This document shows, piece by piece, positions 1 through 12,560 of a stretch of DNA of 64,000 nt. Each line of letters opens with the position of its first letter. Positions within the stretch are counted from its first letter, which is position 1. Location: the NCBI GenBank assembly GCA_933207985.1, contig OW240920.1:146209034-146273033 (forward strand), given 5' to 3'. The notes below the pieces were generated by a model. It ran no database searches, was not told where the DNA came from, and saw nothing but the letters and a program-made list of their open reading frames with translations. A program made the translations under genes and the position numbers. This DNA is from Pelobates cultripes. Its lineage: Eukaryota; Chordata; Amphibia; Anura; Pelobatidae.

Positions 1-345
1 CCTGGGAGCCGGACCGCCGCCGTCACGGGCAGCCGCCCTCCGCGCAGCATGTCCCCAAGGCCCCGGTAGCGCGCTGGGAGGCGGGGCCTCGACCGCGCTG
101 CTACCGGGCCTGCTGCGGCCTCCTCCCGCCGCCATGCGCCCGCTGGCTCCAGCTTCACCGGGCCCCATGCCCGGGCTCAGCCTCCGCGGCGGCCTCCTGG
201 CCCGCACCGGACGATCCTGTGCGCCCTCCTGGGCTGCCATTCCCGCCAGGGCCGGTCCGAGTTGGGCCCGCAACCAATCCGCTCCATGACCTCGCGCCGC
301 TGACCGGATCCCCTCCAGCAGCCTCTCCACTTCGTCCATGGCCCT
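1..345. other. CpG-rich segment of unknown identity
   Basis: This stretch is far richer in G, C and CpG than the rest of the window, and the composition falls abruptly near position 350. Short ORFs cross it on both strands, but none resembles a known protein. It could be the edge of a CpG-island promoter lying mainly outside the window, or the GC-rich 5' region of a retroelement. The sequence alone does not decide between these. Confidence 0.4.
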
Positions 346-576
346 GCAGAAACGACAAGAAGGAAAAAAGGCCCTACCTAACCCAATCTGCACACACAGA
401 AGTGCACACAAACTTGGTCAGGTAGGAAATTAGAAGTGAGCTCAGTTAAAATGGCTGCCTATTTAAATAACACAGCCTACTTACCCATAACTCCATACTT
501 CCTTCCCTCCTCCTATGCCCACCTCCTAACCCCTGTCAAGGCCCTTTTTAGCTTAGCTGTGCTTTGGCTACATGGG

Positions 577-1597
577 GCTACATTACTGGGAGTATTATTA
601 CTGTGGAGCTCTGTTATACACTCAGACACATTACTGGGAGTATTATTGCTGTGGGGCTCTGTTATACACTCAGACACATTACTGGGAGTATTATTGCTGT
701 GGGGCTCTGTTATACACTCAGACACATTACTGGGAGTATTATTGCTGTGGAGCTCTGTTATACACTCAGACACATTACTGGGAGTATTATTGCTGTGGAG
801 CTCTGTTATACACTCAGACACATTACTGGGAGTATTATTGCTGTGGAGCTCTGTTATACACTCAGACACATTACTGGGAGTATTATTGCTGTGGAGCTCT
901 GTTATACACTCAGACACATTACTGGGATTATTGCTGTGGATTATTGCTGTGGAGCTCTGTTATACACTCAGACACATTACTGGGAGTATTATTGCTGTGG
1001 AGCTCTGTTATACAATCAGACACATTACTGGGAGTATTATTACTGTGGAGCTCTGTTATCCACTCAGACACATTACAGTGGAGCTCTGCTATACACTCAG
1101 ACACATTACTGGGAGTATTATTGCTGTGGAGCTCTGTTATACACTCAGACACATTACTGGAGTATTATTGCTGTGGAGCTCTGTTATACACTCAGACACA
1201 TTACTGGGAGTATTATTGCTGTGGAGCTCTGTTATACACTCAGGCACATTACTGGGAGTATTATTACTGTGAGCTCTGTTATACACTCAGACACATTACT
1301 GGGAGTATTATTGCTGTGGAGCTCTGTTATACACTCAGACACATTACTGGGAGTATTATTGCTGTGGAGCTCTGTTATACACTCAGACACATTACTGGGA
1401 GTATTATTGCAGTGGAGCTCTGTTATACACTCAGACACATTACTGGGAGTTTTATTGCTGTGGAGCTCTGTTATACACTCAGACACATTACTGGGAGTAT
1501 TATTGCTGTGGAGCTCTGTTATACACTCAGACACATTACTGGGAGTATTATTGCTGTGGAGCTCTGTTATACACTCAGACACATTACTGGGAGTAAC
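577..1597 (+). repeat. 48-bp tandem array, copy 1 (about 21 units)
   Basis: A near-perfect 48-bp unit repeats from the first ATTACTGGGAGTATTATTAC to the last at about 1590. Each unit contains GTGGAGCTCTGTTATACACT. A few units are shortened, for example near 930 and 1075. Because 48 is divisible by three and the unit lacks stops in several frames, the array produces long repetitive ORFs on both strands that are not genes. The same unit forms arrays at 39.76-41.59 kb and, inverted, at 57.2-58.2 kb. The unique flanks here differ from those two. Confidence 0.96.
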
Positions 1598-1639
1598 AGT
1601 TATACACACAGAGAAGCTGCTATGTTTACATTAGGGTTA

Positions 1640-1992
1640 ATCCAGCCTCTCGTGGCTGTCTCATTGACAGCCACTAGAGGCGCTTCCACGCTTCTCATTG
1701 TGATTTTCACAGTGAGAAGACGCCAGCGTCCATAGGAAAGCAATGAGAATGCTTTCCTATGGACTGACTGAATGCACGCGCGGCTCATGCTGCGCATGTG
1801 CATTCAGCCGATGAGAAAGGAGGAGGAGCGTCCCCAGCGCAGAGGGAGCCCGGTGCTGGAGAAAGGTGAGTGTTTAACCCCTTCCTCACCCTAGAGCCTG
1901 GCGGGAGGGGGGCCCAGAGGGTGAGGGACCCAAGGACCCTATAGAGCAAGGAAAATGAGTATATTTTCCTGGCACTATAGTGGTCCTTTAAG
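1640..1992. mobile_element. Probable MITE-like dispersed repeat fragment
   Basis: The segment holds several short inverted repeats, including a 13-bp arm pair at 1730-1762 (CCATAGGAAAGCA against TGCTTTCCTATGG). It ends with GGCACTATAGTGGTCCTTTA, which looks like the terminus of a nonautonomous DNA element. I recognise this ending as a type common in frog genomes, but the partner terminus is not obvious here. It is probably a truncated copy. Confidence 0.4.
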
Positions 1993-3187
1993 TAATTTTT
2001 ACCGAGTCTTCGCCATGTTTGTTCCGCCTCCGCTAGGTCTAAAGAGAGCGTTCTCTGCAAACTCTCCAAATATCCTCAGTACGATAGGAGATTACCTACA
2101 TTGATAAATATCTGTCCCATCGCCCGGCCCCTGCTGGTTACACTGTATAAACACCCTGCAGGGAGAATGCTTTATATTCCTGCGTAAACCCCAATTTCTT
2201 ATCTCCCAGCTGTCCTTAGAGGGAACACTCTACTGATCTAAACTTACACAGTTGAAAGTGAATGTTACATTTAAGGTGAAAATCCAGCTACGCTTTCATT
2301 TCGATTCCTCTGGCCTTAAATTTGACTTTAAATTCTCACTTAAGTAAATAGCCCTACTAGTGGGGAATGTGCCAGGATCACCCGCACTAGACTTAACTAC
2401 CAATATATACGTCTGCGGTTCCCGTCTGAACAGCCAGATATAAATATATACAGCCATCCGTCAAGCGGCCATCTGAAAATAAATGTTCCGAGGAAGGGGG
2501 TACATGTGATCATTAGCTGCGCCAGCCATTACTCATCACAAATAAAAACACTTCACTCCTCGGAGCAGCTGGGACTAATACAAGAGATCGAGTGATATGT
2601 ATTATCTCTCCCAGATGCTATAGAACCGGCTATCCAATCACAAACCCAGGATTGTATTTCGGTAATTGGCATCTTTTAGAGCTAGTTGTTGGTGAATAGC
2701 CTGATGGGTAGTTTAAGGAGATAGTGACTTATTAAAATTTGGGTTCTACGGATAAAAGCCGTTTCAGAAAGTTGTTTGCCGGTAGTAAAGCCACAGGTGT
2801 AAATGCGAGCGTGATAAATTATCATTCAGGTAGACCGAGAACCTGTGTAGACGGGGCAGCTCCGTGTAAGCACTATTTATCGGAGTAAATGGACGTTCTC
2901 ACATAGAAGCAGATGTAGCTTTGGGGTGGAGGTTAGCTGGTAAATGTGTATTTATTGAAAGCTTTGTTTATGTGTCTCGGCACAGGCTGTCCAGCTCAGG
3001 CCCCTGTGATCTGGGGGATTAACGTCTCTGCAGGTGTCTGACTGAAGATGAATTGTTAATTCAAGTCTTCAGTTTCCATTTTACCACCTGATGGAAGGAA
3101 GTCCAGCCTGGGTGGTCTGTGGCTACTTCTGTCGTTACTGGGCCTGGAAGGAGTTTACAGATTATTAGGGTTAGGGTTAAGGAAATC
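1993..3187. other. Unique AT-rich sequence, no gene seen
   Basis: I see no long ORF, splice-framed exon or tandem repeat here. The stretch looks like ordinary noncoding vertebrate DNA. Confidence 0.6.
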
Positions 3188-5195
3188 TGTAAAGACCTCG
3201 CTATACACAATACACTGTGTGCATCATACACAGAGTGCGTTATACACAGCATACACTATACACAGTGTGCGTTATACACAGAGTGTGTTATACACAGTGT
3301 GCGTTATACACAGCATACACTATACACAGAGTGTATTATACACAGCATACACTATACACAGAGTGCATTATACACAGTGTGCATTATACACAGCATACAC
3401 TATATACAGAGTGCATTATACACAGTGTGCATTATACACAGCATACACTATACACAGAGTGCATTATACACAGTGTGCGTTATACACAGCATACACTATA
3501 CACAGCATACACTATACACAGAGTGCATTATACACAGAGTGCGTTATACACAGCATACACTATACACAGAGTGCATTATACACAGTGTGTGTTATACACA
3601 GCATACACTATACACAGTGCATTATACACAGCATACACTATACACAGTATACACTATACACAGAGTGCATTATACACAGTGTGCATTATACACAGCATAC
3701 ACTTTACACAGTGTGCGTTATACACAGCATACACTATACACAGCATACACTATACACAGAGTGCGTTATACACAGCATACACTATACACAGAGTGCATTA
3801 TACACTGTGCATTATACACAGCATACACTATACACAGTGCATTATACACAGCATACACTATACACAGTATACACTATACACAGACAGAGCAGTATACATT
3901 ATACACAGAGTGTATTATACACAGCATTCACTATACACAGAGTGCATTATACACAGCATACACTATACACAGAGTGCGTTATACACAGCATACACTATAC
4001 ACAGTGTGCATTATACACAATATACACCATACACAGACAGAGCAGTATACATTATACACAGTGTGCATTATACACAGCACATTATACACAGCATACACTA
4101 TACACAGTGTGCATTATACACAATATACACCATACACAGACAGAGCAGTATACATTATACACAGTGTGCATTATACACAGCACATTATACACAGCATACA
4201 CTATACACAGTGTGCATTATACACAATATACACCATACACAGACAGAGCAGTATACATTATACACAGTGTGCATTATACACAGCACATTATACACAGCAT
4301 ACACTATACACAGTGTGCATTATACACAATATACACCATACACAGACAGAGCAGTATACATTATACACAGTGTGCATTATACACAGCACATTATACACAG
4401 CATACACTATACACAGTGTGCATTATACACAATATACACCATACACAGACAGAGCAGTATACATTATACACAGTGTGCATTATACACAGTGTGCATTATA
4501 CACAGTATACACTATACACAGTGTACGGTATACACAGAAAGAGCAGTATACAGTATACACTACACAGTATACACTGTACACAGAGTGCAGTATACACAAT
4601 TATTTGCATTATACACAGTATACACTATACACAGTGTACATTATACACAGAAGGAGCAGTATACAGTATACACACTACACAAAGTATACGCTATACACAG
4701 AGTGCACTATATACAGAGATGCATGTTACACATTGTGCACTATACATAGAGCATGCTATATACAGAGAGCACGTTACACAGAGCATGCTATATACAGAGT
4801 GCACTATACACAGCATGCATTACACAAAGTATACGCTATACACAGAGTGCACTATATACAGAGATGCATGTTACACATTGTGCACTATACATAGAGCATG
4901 CTATATACAGAGAGCACGTTACACAGAGCATGCTATATACAGAGTGCACTATACACAGCATGCATTACACAAAGTATACGCTATACACAGAGTGCACTAT
5001 ATACAGAGATGCATGTTACACATTGTGCACTATACATAGAGCATGCTATATACAGAGAGCACGTTACACAGAGCATGCTATATACAGAGAGCACGTTACA
5101 CAGAGCATGCTATATACAGAGTGCACGTTACACAGAGCATGCTATATACAGAGAGCACGTTACACAGAGCATGCTATATACAGAATGCACTATAC
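3188..5195. repeat. 16-bp minisatellite with two higher-order repeats
   Basis: The basic unit is about 16 bp, typified by TATACACAGTGTGCAT and TATACACAGCATACAC. Inside it, a composite block beginning CAGACAGAGCAGTATACA recurs at 4034, 4137, 4240, 4343 and 4446, exactly 103 bp apart. Further on, AAAGTATACGCTATACACAG recurs at 4681, 4826 and 4971, exactly 145 bp apart. The end of the array (4700-5190) is dominated by GAGCATGCTATATACAGAG variants. Long Tyr/Thr/His/Ile-rich ORFs across it are artefacts of the repeat. Confidence 0.96.
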
Positions 5196-6039
5196 ACAGT
5201 CAGTACTGATCATTACAGACCCTGAAACAGAAATCAGCTCAGAAATCTGCAAATTTTGGTCCTGGAGAATTGATTATACTGTTTACTGATCAATTCTGGC
5301 AGACTGTTAAATCCTATTGGATGGAAATGACAAGTTAATAATAATAATCAGAGATCTCCGGGGATTAGAGGCCTAGAATCCCCATCGGGGAAAGCGTGAG
5401 AACGAGCAAGGTATCGATAGGGTTAAGGCTGGAGCTAGGATCCTTTTCACCAACATCTGCCGTGCAGAGCTCGGAGCAGACAGACAGGAGTCTGAGGGTG
5501 CAGAGCCTCATTAGTTTCAACAATCTGAGCTGCAAAAAAGATGGATGCCTCATTAATCCCAGCTAATGAACACTTCTCATTAACTAGTACAGAAACAGAA
5601 CAGGGCAGCCTCCCCCTCCATGCGGCACCCCCGGGGGGGGGCTCGCATTGATACCAGACGGGTGTTTAGCTGCACTGAACTCACTCTCTGCACCGAGCAA
5701 TTAAGAGTTTAGATTTGATTGCGGCAGAGTCTCCTTATTCAGGCCCGCAAGAAAAGTGGCTAAACTGGAGAACCTTCCCGCGGGACCTCCGCCACGGTCA
5801 GCTTCGGAACAGCTGCACACAGCCAAATAATTATTATTATATTTATATAGCGCCAACAATACGGAATAATGGGCCTTTATCAGCTCCACATCCTCTCCCA
5901 AGATTTAATTACAATTATCGTAACCAGCTTTACAATGCCAGCTGCTGGCAGACTGGGCGTCGGGTCAGTCTAGTCATTACGCCTTTCAATGTCCAGAGGA
6001 TGTGGGCGGAGGTAGACAATGCCCCGAGACCCTGGCAGA
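5196..6039. other. Noncoding spacer with a dispersed repeat fragment
   Basis: No gene is visible. At about 5828-5866 there is TATTTATATAGCGCCAACAA, a motif that recurs at 37.84 kb and marks a dispersed frog-type repeat. The remainder appears unique. Confidence 0.5.
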
Positions 6040-8440
6040 GCTATTCACTAATCTCCGAACTGCAACAAACACAAAGCAGACAGAGCTATTCACTAACCTC
6101 CGAACTGCAACAAACACAAAGCAGACAGAGCTATTCACTAACCTCCGAACTGCAACAAACGCAAAGCAGACAGAGCTAGTCACTAACCTCCGAACTGCAA
6201 CAAACACAAAGCAGACAGAGCTATTCACTAACCTCCGAACTGCAACAAACGCAAAGCAGACAGAGCTATTTACTAATCTCCGAACTGCAACAAACGCAAA
6301 GCAGGCTGAGCTACTCACTAACCTCCGAACTGCAACAAACACAAAGCAGACAGAGCTACTCACTAACCTCCGAACTGCAACAAACGCAAAGCAGACAGAG
6401 CTATTCACTAACCTCCGAACTGCAACAAACGCAAAGCAGACAGAGCTATTCACTAACCTCCGAACTACAGCAAACGCAAAGCAGACAGAGCTATTCACTA
6501 ACCTCCGAACTACAGCAAACACAAAGCAGATAGAGCTATTCACTAACCTCCGAACTGCAACAAACGCAAAGCAGACAGAGCTATTCACTACTCTCCGAAC
6601 TGCAACAAACGCAAAGCAGACAGAGCTATTCACTAACCTCCGAACTGCAACAAACACAAAGCAGACAGAGCTATTCACTAACCTCGAACTGCAACAAACA
6701 CAAAGCAGAGCAGAGCTCACTAACCTCCGAACTGCACTACTAACCCCGAACTGCAATAAGCGCCAAAGCAGGCGAGCTATTCACTAACCTCCGAACTGCA
6801 ACAAACGCAAAGCAGACAGAGCTATTCACTAACCTCCGAACTGCAACAAACGCAAAGGAGACAGAGCTAGTCACTAACCTCCGAACTGCAACAAACGCAA
6901 AGCAGACAGAGCTAGTCACTAACCTCCGAACTGCAACAAACGCAAAGCAGATAGAGCTATTCACTAACCTCCAAACTGCAACAAACACAAAGCAGACAGA
7001 GCTATTCACTAACCTCCGAACTGCAACAAACACAAAGCAGACAAAGCTATTCACTAACCTCCGAACTGCAACAAACGCAAAGCAGACAGAGCTATTCACT
7101 AACCTCCGAACTGCAACAAACGCAAAGCAGACAGAGCTATTCACTAATCTCCGAACTACAGCAAACGCAAAGCAGATAGAGCTATTCACTAACCTCCAAA
7201 CTGCAACAAACACAAAGCAGACAGAGCTATTCACTAACCTCCGAACTGCAACAAACACAAAGCAGACAAAGCTATTCACTAACATCCAAACTGCAACAAA
7301 CACAAAGCAGACAGAGCTAGTCATTAACCTCCGAACTGCAACAAACGCAAAGCAGGCCGAGCTATTCACTAACCTCCGAACTGCAACAAACGCAAAGCAG
7401 ACAGAGCTATTCACTAACCTCCGAACTGCAACAAACGCAAAGCAGACAGAGCTATTCACTAACCTCCGAACTGCAACAAACGCAAAGCAGACAGAGCTAT
7501 TCATAACCTCCGCAACAAACGCAAAGCAGACAGAGCTATTCACTAACCTCCGAACTGCAACAAACACAAAGCAGACAGAGCTATTCACTAACCTCCGAAC
7601 TGCAACAAACGCAAAGCAGACAGAGCTATTCACTAACCTCCGAACTGCAACAAACGCAAAGCAGACAGAGCTATTCACTAACCTCCGAACTGCAACAAAC
7701 GCAAAGCAGACAGAGCTAGTCACTAACCTCCGAACTGCAAAAAACGCAAAGCAGACAGAGCTACTCACTAACCTCCGAACTGCAACAAACGCAAAGCAGA
7801 CAGCTATTCACTAACCTCCGAACTTCAACAAACGCAAAGCAGGCTGAGCTATTCCCTAACCTCCGAACTGCAACAAACGCAAAGCAGACAGAGCTAGTCA
7901 CTAACCTCCGAACTGCAACAAACACAAAGCAGACAGAGCTATTCACTAACCTCCGAACTGCAACAAACACAAAGCAGACAGAGCTAGTCACTAACCTCCG
8001 AACTGCAACAAACGCAAAGCAGACAGAGCTAGTCACTAACCTCCGAACTGCAACAAACACAAAGCAGACAGAGCTATTCACTAACCTCCGAACTGCAACA
8101 AACGCAAAGCAGACAGAGCTATTTACTAATCTCCGAACTGCAACAAACGCAAAGCAGGCTGAGCTACTCACTAACCTCCGAACTGCAACAAACGCAAAGC
8201 AGGCTGAGCTACTCACTAACCTCCGAACTGCAACAAACGCAAAGCAGGCCGAGCTACTCACTAACCTCCGAACTGCAATAAACACAAAGCAGACAGAGCT
8301 ATTCACTAACCTCCGAACTGCAACAAACGCAAAGCAGATAGAGCTATTCACTAACCTCCGAACTGCAATAAACACAATGCAGACCGAGCTATTCACTAAC
8401 CTCCGAACTGCACTAAACGCAAAGCAGAGCTATTCACTAA
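6040..8440. repeat. 45-bp minisatellite, about 53 units
   Basis: The unit begins CTCCGAACTGCAACAAACGC and continues AAAGCAGACAGAGCTATTCA before CTAAC, giving 45 bp. Variation is mostly single bases (CGC/CAC, ATT/AGT, AGA/GGC), plus a few shortened units near 6690, 6740, 7500 and 7800. The period is divisible by three, so ORFs up to 342 codons run through on the minus strand and 261 on the plus strand. Their monotonous repeat translation shows they are not genes. Confidence 0.97.
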
Positions 8441-8785
8441 TGTAAGAATTCAAAGAGAATTTCACATTATAAGACACAGTAGTCAGATTAGAACAAAATC
8501 ATATTTTAAGTTCAGATACGTAGGACGAAATTTTTAAACTCACTTTGAATTCCCAGCAGTTCACACTTTAACGAGTAAACCCTCTCCCGGACTTCGTCAC
8601 GTTAAATTTTGCTATTTTCATTGTGGCGTAAATCTTACGAATCACGAGGAATAAGTGATCCACTTTCACAATTTGCCATCTCTCGCCTGGAAAACGCAAA
8701 ATAGCAAATAGATATTTATTGGCTTTGCCTGAAATAACAACATCAAATACAATAGGTCTTTCGTTTTCTCCCCGGTCAGATAAAC

Positions 8786-9618
8786 CAGGGTTTCTCAACC
8801 TTTTATTGGGCAGACTAGATGGGCCGAATGGTTCTTATCTGCCCTCACATTCTATTTTTCTATGTTTTACAGAGAATTACCCCACAGGTCTAAAAATAAT
8901 TCCCAATACCCCCACAGGTCTAATAATAATTCCTAATTACCCCCGCAGGTCTAAAAAGAAATTCCTTGGTAACCCCTCCTCTAGAAAGTCATTTCTAGTG
9001 ATATAATTGCCAAGTGATATGTGCAGACAATGATTTTTAAATTAATCCCACATTGGAAAACAAGGCTGATAAAAGGGCGTAAATAATATTTATAACATAC
9101 ATATGACATAATTTGAATATTGTGTATGTAAGGAGTGTAGGGAATATTAATCTTAAGTATAAAAGTCACAAAATGGAAATATCATACACACATAATAGTT
9201 ACACACTGACACACACTGACAGTCACATACACATTCTCTTACACACTCAAATTATTTTTATGTCAATCCACCCAGCCTCCCTACCTTTGGAAGAGCTGGA
9301 GTGGATCCTTGGGGTCTAGTGTGACTGCTGTCATTTTCATTGTCATCTTGCTCTGCTCCTTCACGCGCTCTTTAGTGATACCGGGGCTGGAGTGACACCA
9401 TAACCCGGCTCTCTATATCACCGCAGGGTACGTGATGGAGCAGTGCTGGAAGAGCACAGAGATTGCAGCTCCCTCGCCAAGCGGTTACAGCCTCCCCAAC
9501 ACTGTGCCTTAGCGCACAGCAGACCGCCTCCTAGGGTGACCTATGGTGGTCAGCCAGTCAGCTCTTGGCATTCCCCTGCTTTTGGTGCGCGTACTGTACC
9601 ACAGGTTGAGACACCAGG
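8786..9618. mobile_element. Possible hAT-like nonautonomous element containing a LINE tail
   Basis: CAGGGTTTCTCAACC at 8786-8800 faces GGTTGAGACACCAGG at 9604-9618. The two match at about 12 of 15 positions as inverted repeats and resemble hAT-type termini. Just inside the left end, at about 8808-8864, is TGGGCAGACTAGATGGGCCG and its continuation. That is the same LINE 3' tail seen near 52.88 kb. I see no clear 8-bp target duplication, so the outer boundary is an inference. Confidence 0.4.
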
Positions 9619-9739
9619 AACGAAACATTATTTTATGTTCCATGATTTTTCCAAAGACACGTTTAGTGTCGTCCACCACACATTGAAATATCTGCCGGCT
9701 GCGCCCACTGTGAATTCTAGGCTAGGATAAGAAAGCACA

Positions 9740-11340
9740 GTAAGTGCTGGAACAAAACAGTGTATTCTACGTCTGATGAAAATTATTTTAATTTCGAAAA
9801 CTCAAATCTTTTAAAAAATCTGATCGTTACATGAACAAAGGTTATTTAAGCAAATTAAAAAGAGTTATTTTGATATTCTTAGTTTGTAGCTTGTACGCAC
9901 AAAAAGATTTGGATAAATCAGGTGATGTCGAGGGGAAGGGGGAGGACTTTGGTGCTGGTGGCAAAAAGGGGTCAAAAATTGTGCTTCTGTATTAGAAATG
10001 CAGAGGGAACGATGTGATAGTTTTACGTCCTCTGCCAGGGGCGAGGGAGGAATGCTGATAGTAAGTGAATTAGATACACTGTAATTCACAAGAGTGATGT
10101 CATAACTATGAATTACAGGTTTTGAAATTGTTAAACAATAAACTGCATTTTAAAATAAACTGGTTGCATGATTTGATTAGTGTTTTTTTAATACACAAAC
10201 ACACACATTCTATTATATACACATTTTATTTTTAATCATTTTTCCTTTTGTCTGTGCATAACGTTTTTTTTTACCCATAATGAATATTTGAATCACAAGC
10301 GATATTCCTGCGTACAGGTTATTGCTGCAAGCAAGGCTGATACAATTCAATTTCCCCGTAATAACGCAAACAACAGATATTAAAATATTATGGATTTGGA
10401 TTATATACTTTTCCAGTAAATCATATTTTGATTAAAAAGGAAAAAAAAAAAAGACAGCGAGACAGTTGTCATGGAAACCTGTTTTTTTTTATTATTTAAT
10501 ATAGATCAAAATAGGGGAAAGGGTGGAAAAAGTGCAATTAATAGAATTTATTCTTGTTACAAAACTTTTTTTTTTTTTTTTTGGCCCCAAGATTGGAAGC
10601 TACACAGCGGGGGAGAAAAAAAAATCACAATAATATTTTCTACAATAAAAAGCACAATATTTCATTTAGTTTTAATTATTTACAAATTGAGCCGTCAATA
10701 TTGCATATACACGAGGCCTCTGGGGTGAATGGGAATGAACGGGTGTACAGTACAGATATACATTGCAAAAAAAGTCACAATATTAAGAGAAAAAAATACT
10801 TGTTTGTTCAGAAGTGTGGAACGCCTGTTTGTATCGTAATGACTTATTTCTAAATAAAAGGGTTCTACTTCGTTTTTAGGTGAATTGTTACCTGGTAGGT
10901 GACTTTAATGGCCATCAGATTATGTGCGTAGAGATTTGGGAGAGTGGGCAGGTCATTTTTTATTTATTCATGAATGAGAAGGTGTGGGAATATAGTGATT
11001 GGAGAGACATTTAATAATTTAATTGCTCAAATGTGACAGATGTGGAAACTCCATAAAATGTTCTGCATCTTTACACCAAAAATCCACTTTTTCTGCAAAT
11101 AATTTGTTACTAAACGTTATGGGGTGAATTCCTATCTGATTGCCTGCTGTTGATGAATGAAATTGAACTTACTCTTATGGGGAGTTTTAAAATATATAAA
11201 TATTTAATTTCTTTTAGTTATTAATCTCATTAGTAAGCGATTAGAGATTTATAAAATGGTAACACAAGTCAAAAAGACTAAAAATATATATATATAACTC
11301 CCAGTAAGTCAGCACTATCTGATTCGCAGTCAGTTTAATC
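9740..11340. other. AT-rich noncoding stretch
   Basis: There are homopolymer runs at 10440-10453 (A) and about 10566-10582 (T), and scattered AT microrepeats. No ORF is convincing. Lying 2.4-4 kb downstream of the lmo4 stop codon, it could include part of a long 3' UTR. I cannot place a polyadenylation site with confidence. Confidence 0.45.
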
Positions 11341-11342
11341 AC

Positions 11343-11422
11343 TTAACCCCTTAAGGACACATGACGGAAATATTCCGTCATGATTCCCTTTTATTCCAGA
11401 AGTTGTGTCCTTAAGGAGTTAA
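11343..11422. mobile_element. Short palindromic MITE
   Basis: TTAACCCCTTAAGGACACAT at the left is mirrored by TGTGTCCTTAAGGAGTTAA at the right. An inner near-palindrome, ATGACGGAAATATTCCGTCA, sits at 11361-11380. The structure is an 80-bp foldback with TTAA at both ends, typical of small nonautonomous DNA elements. It has no coding capacity. Confidence 0.7.
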
Positions 11423-12089
11423 AGGAATCCAATATGGCGGCTTCCAGCACAGCCGAGCCACTTAAGGAATTTTCATAAAAAAGTTTGGGAAAATGCCAAA
11501 CAGAACTTTTATGAATCCAGAACAGTTTTAACAATTAAGCTGTAAAATGATCAATATTGCAATATTTTGAAATGTTTTTGTTGTTTAGTCATCGACAGAT
11601 GTGTTCGGGTTTACTGACTTGTATAGACCATGCAGTATATATATTCTGATGCAATTGGTTTGTGGGCTCAACATGGTAATTTGTGGCACTGTTGGTTATT
11701 GGCTAGGGGTTAAAAGATAGCCAAGAGGACCACTAGGGCGGAGGAGAAGTTAGCCTTGACCAAATCAGCGCCAGTATTTATTGCCTTGGAATCCATGTCC
11801 AGCACTCGTTGTCTTTTCCCAGAATTTAAATGCAATTAACCTTTGCCCCATTGAGTCATCACTCAGCATGTGTTTGGCACGGGTGCTTCTTGTTTGTCAT
11901 TTCGGACCCTTTCAGGTCGCCCACAGTGGAAATTTAGACTGGGAGAAAAATCTACAGGTTTCAGGACATCATCATGTAAATCTGACAAGAACTGGTATAA
12001 GCTGAATTTAATCAGACAATAAGCAAATTTCTAAATCACTGTTAAATCTGGCAAATTGTAATGCTGAGGGACCAGAAAGCAGAGAGTGA

Positions 12090-12560
12090 CAAGGAAAGGG
12101 TAATAGATACGTGGAATAGCCTTCCAGTGGGAGCAGTAACAGTGATATAGAAAGGGTAGTAGATACCTGGAATAGCCTTCCAGTGGAAGCAGTAACAGTG
12201 ATATAGAAAGGGTAGTAGATACCTGGAATGCCCTTCCAGGGGGAGCAGTAATTGTGATATAGAAAGGGTAGTAGATACCTGGAATAGCCTTCCAGTGGGA
12301 GCAGTAACAGTGATGTAGAAAGGGTAGTAGATACGTGGAATAGCCTTTCAGTGGGAGCAGTAACGGTGATATAGAAAGGGTAGTAGATACCTGGAATAGC
12401 CTTCCAGTGGGAGCAGTAACAGTGATATAGAAAGGGTAGTAGATACCTGGAATAGCCTTCCAGTGGGAGCAGTAACAGTGATATAGAAAGGGTAGTAGAT
12501 ACCAGGAACAGCCTTCCAGTGGAAGTAGTAAAGGGTAACAGTGATATAGAAAGGGTAATT
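12090..12560 (+). repeat. 56-bp minisatellite derived from a LINE C-terminal coding segment
   Basis: A 56-bp unit starting GATATAGAAAGGGTAGTAGA repeats about eight times; successive starts at 12144 and 12200 confirm the period. Read in the correct frame, the unit gives ERVVDTWNSLPVGAV-like peptide. That closely matches the RVVDAWNSLPAEVV segment at the end of the LINE fragment near 52.7 kb. The array therefore probably arose by tandem expansion of a short piece of LINE reverse-transcriptase tail. The repetitive minus-strand ORFs here are not genes. Confidence 0.88.

Noticed and set aside
577..1597. CRISPR-like array of regularly spaced repeats
   Set aside because: The whole unit is repeated with no unique spacers, and this is vertebrate DNA without cas genes.
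3119..5039. ORFs of 500-600 codons rich in Tyr, Thr, His and Ile
   Set aside because: They are readings of the 16-bp minisatellite in three overlapping frames, with no independent evidence of coding.
6740..8396. Long Val/Arg/Ser/Cys-rich minus-strand ORFs
   Set aside because: They arise from the 45-bp tandem repeat; there is no domain, splice signal or non-repeat codon bias.
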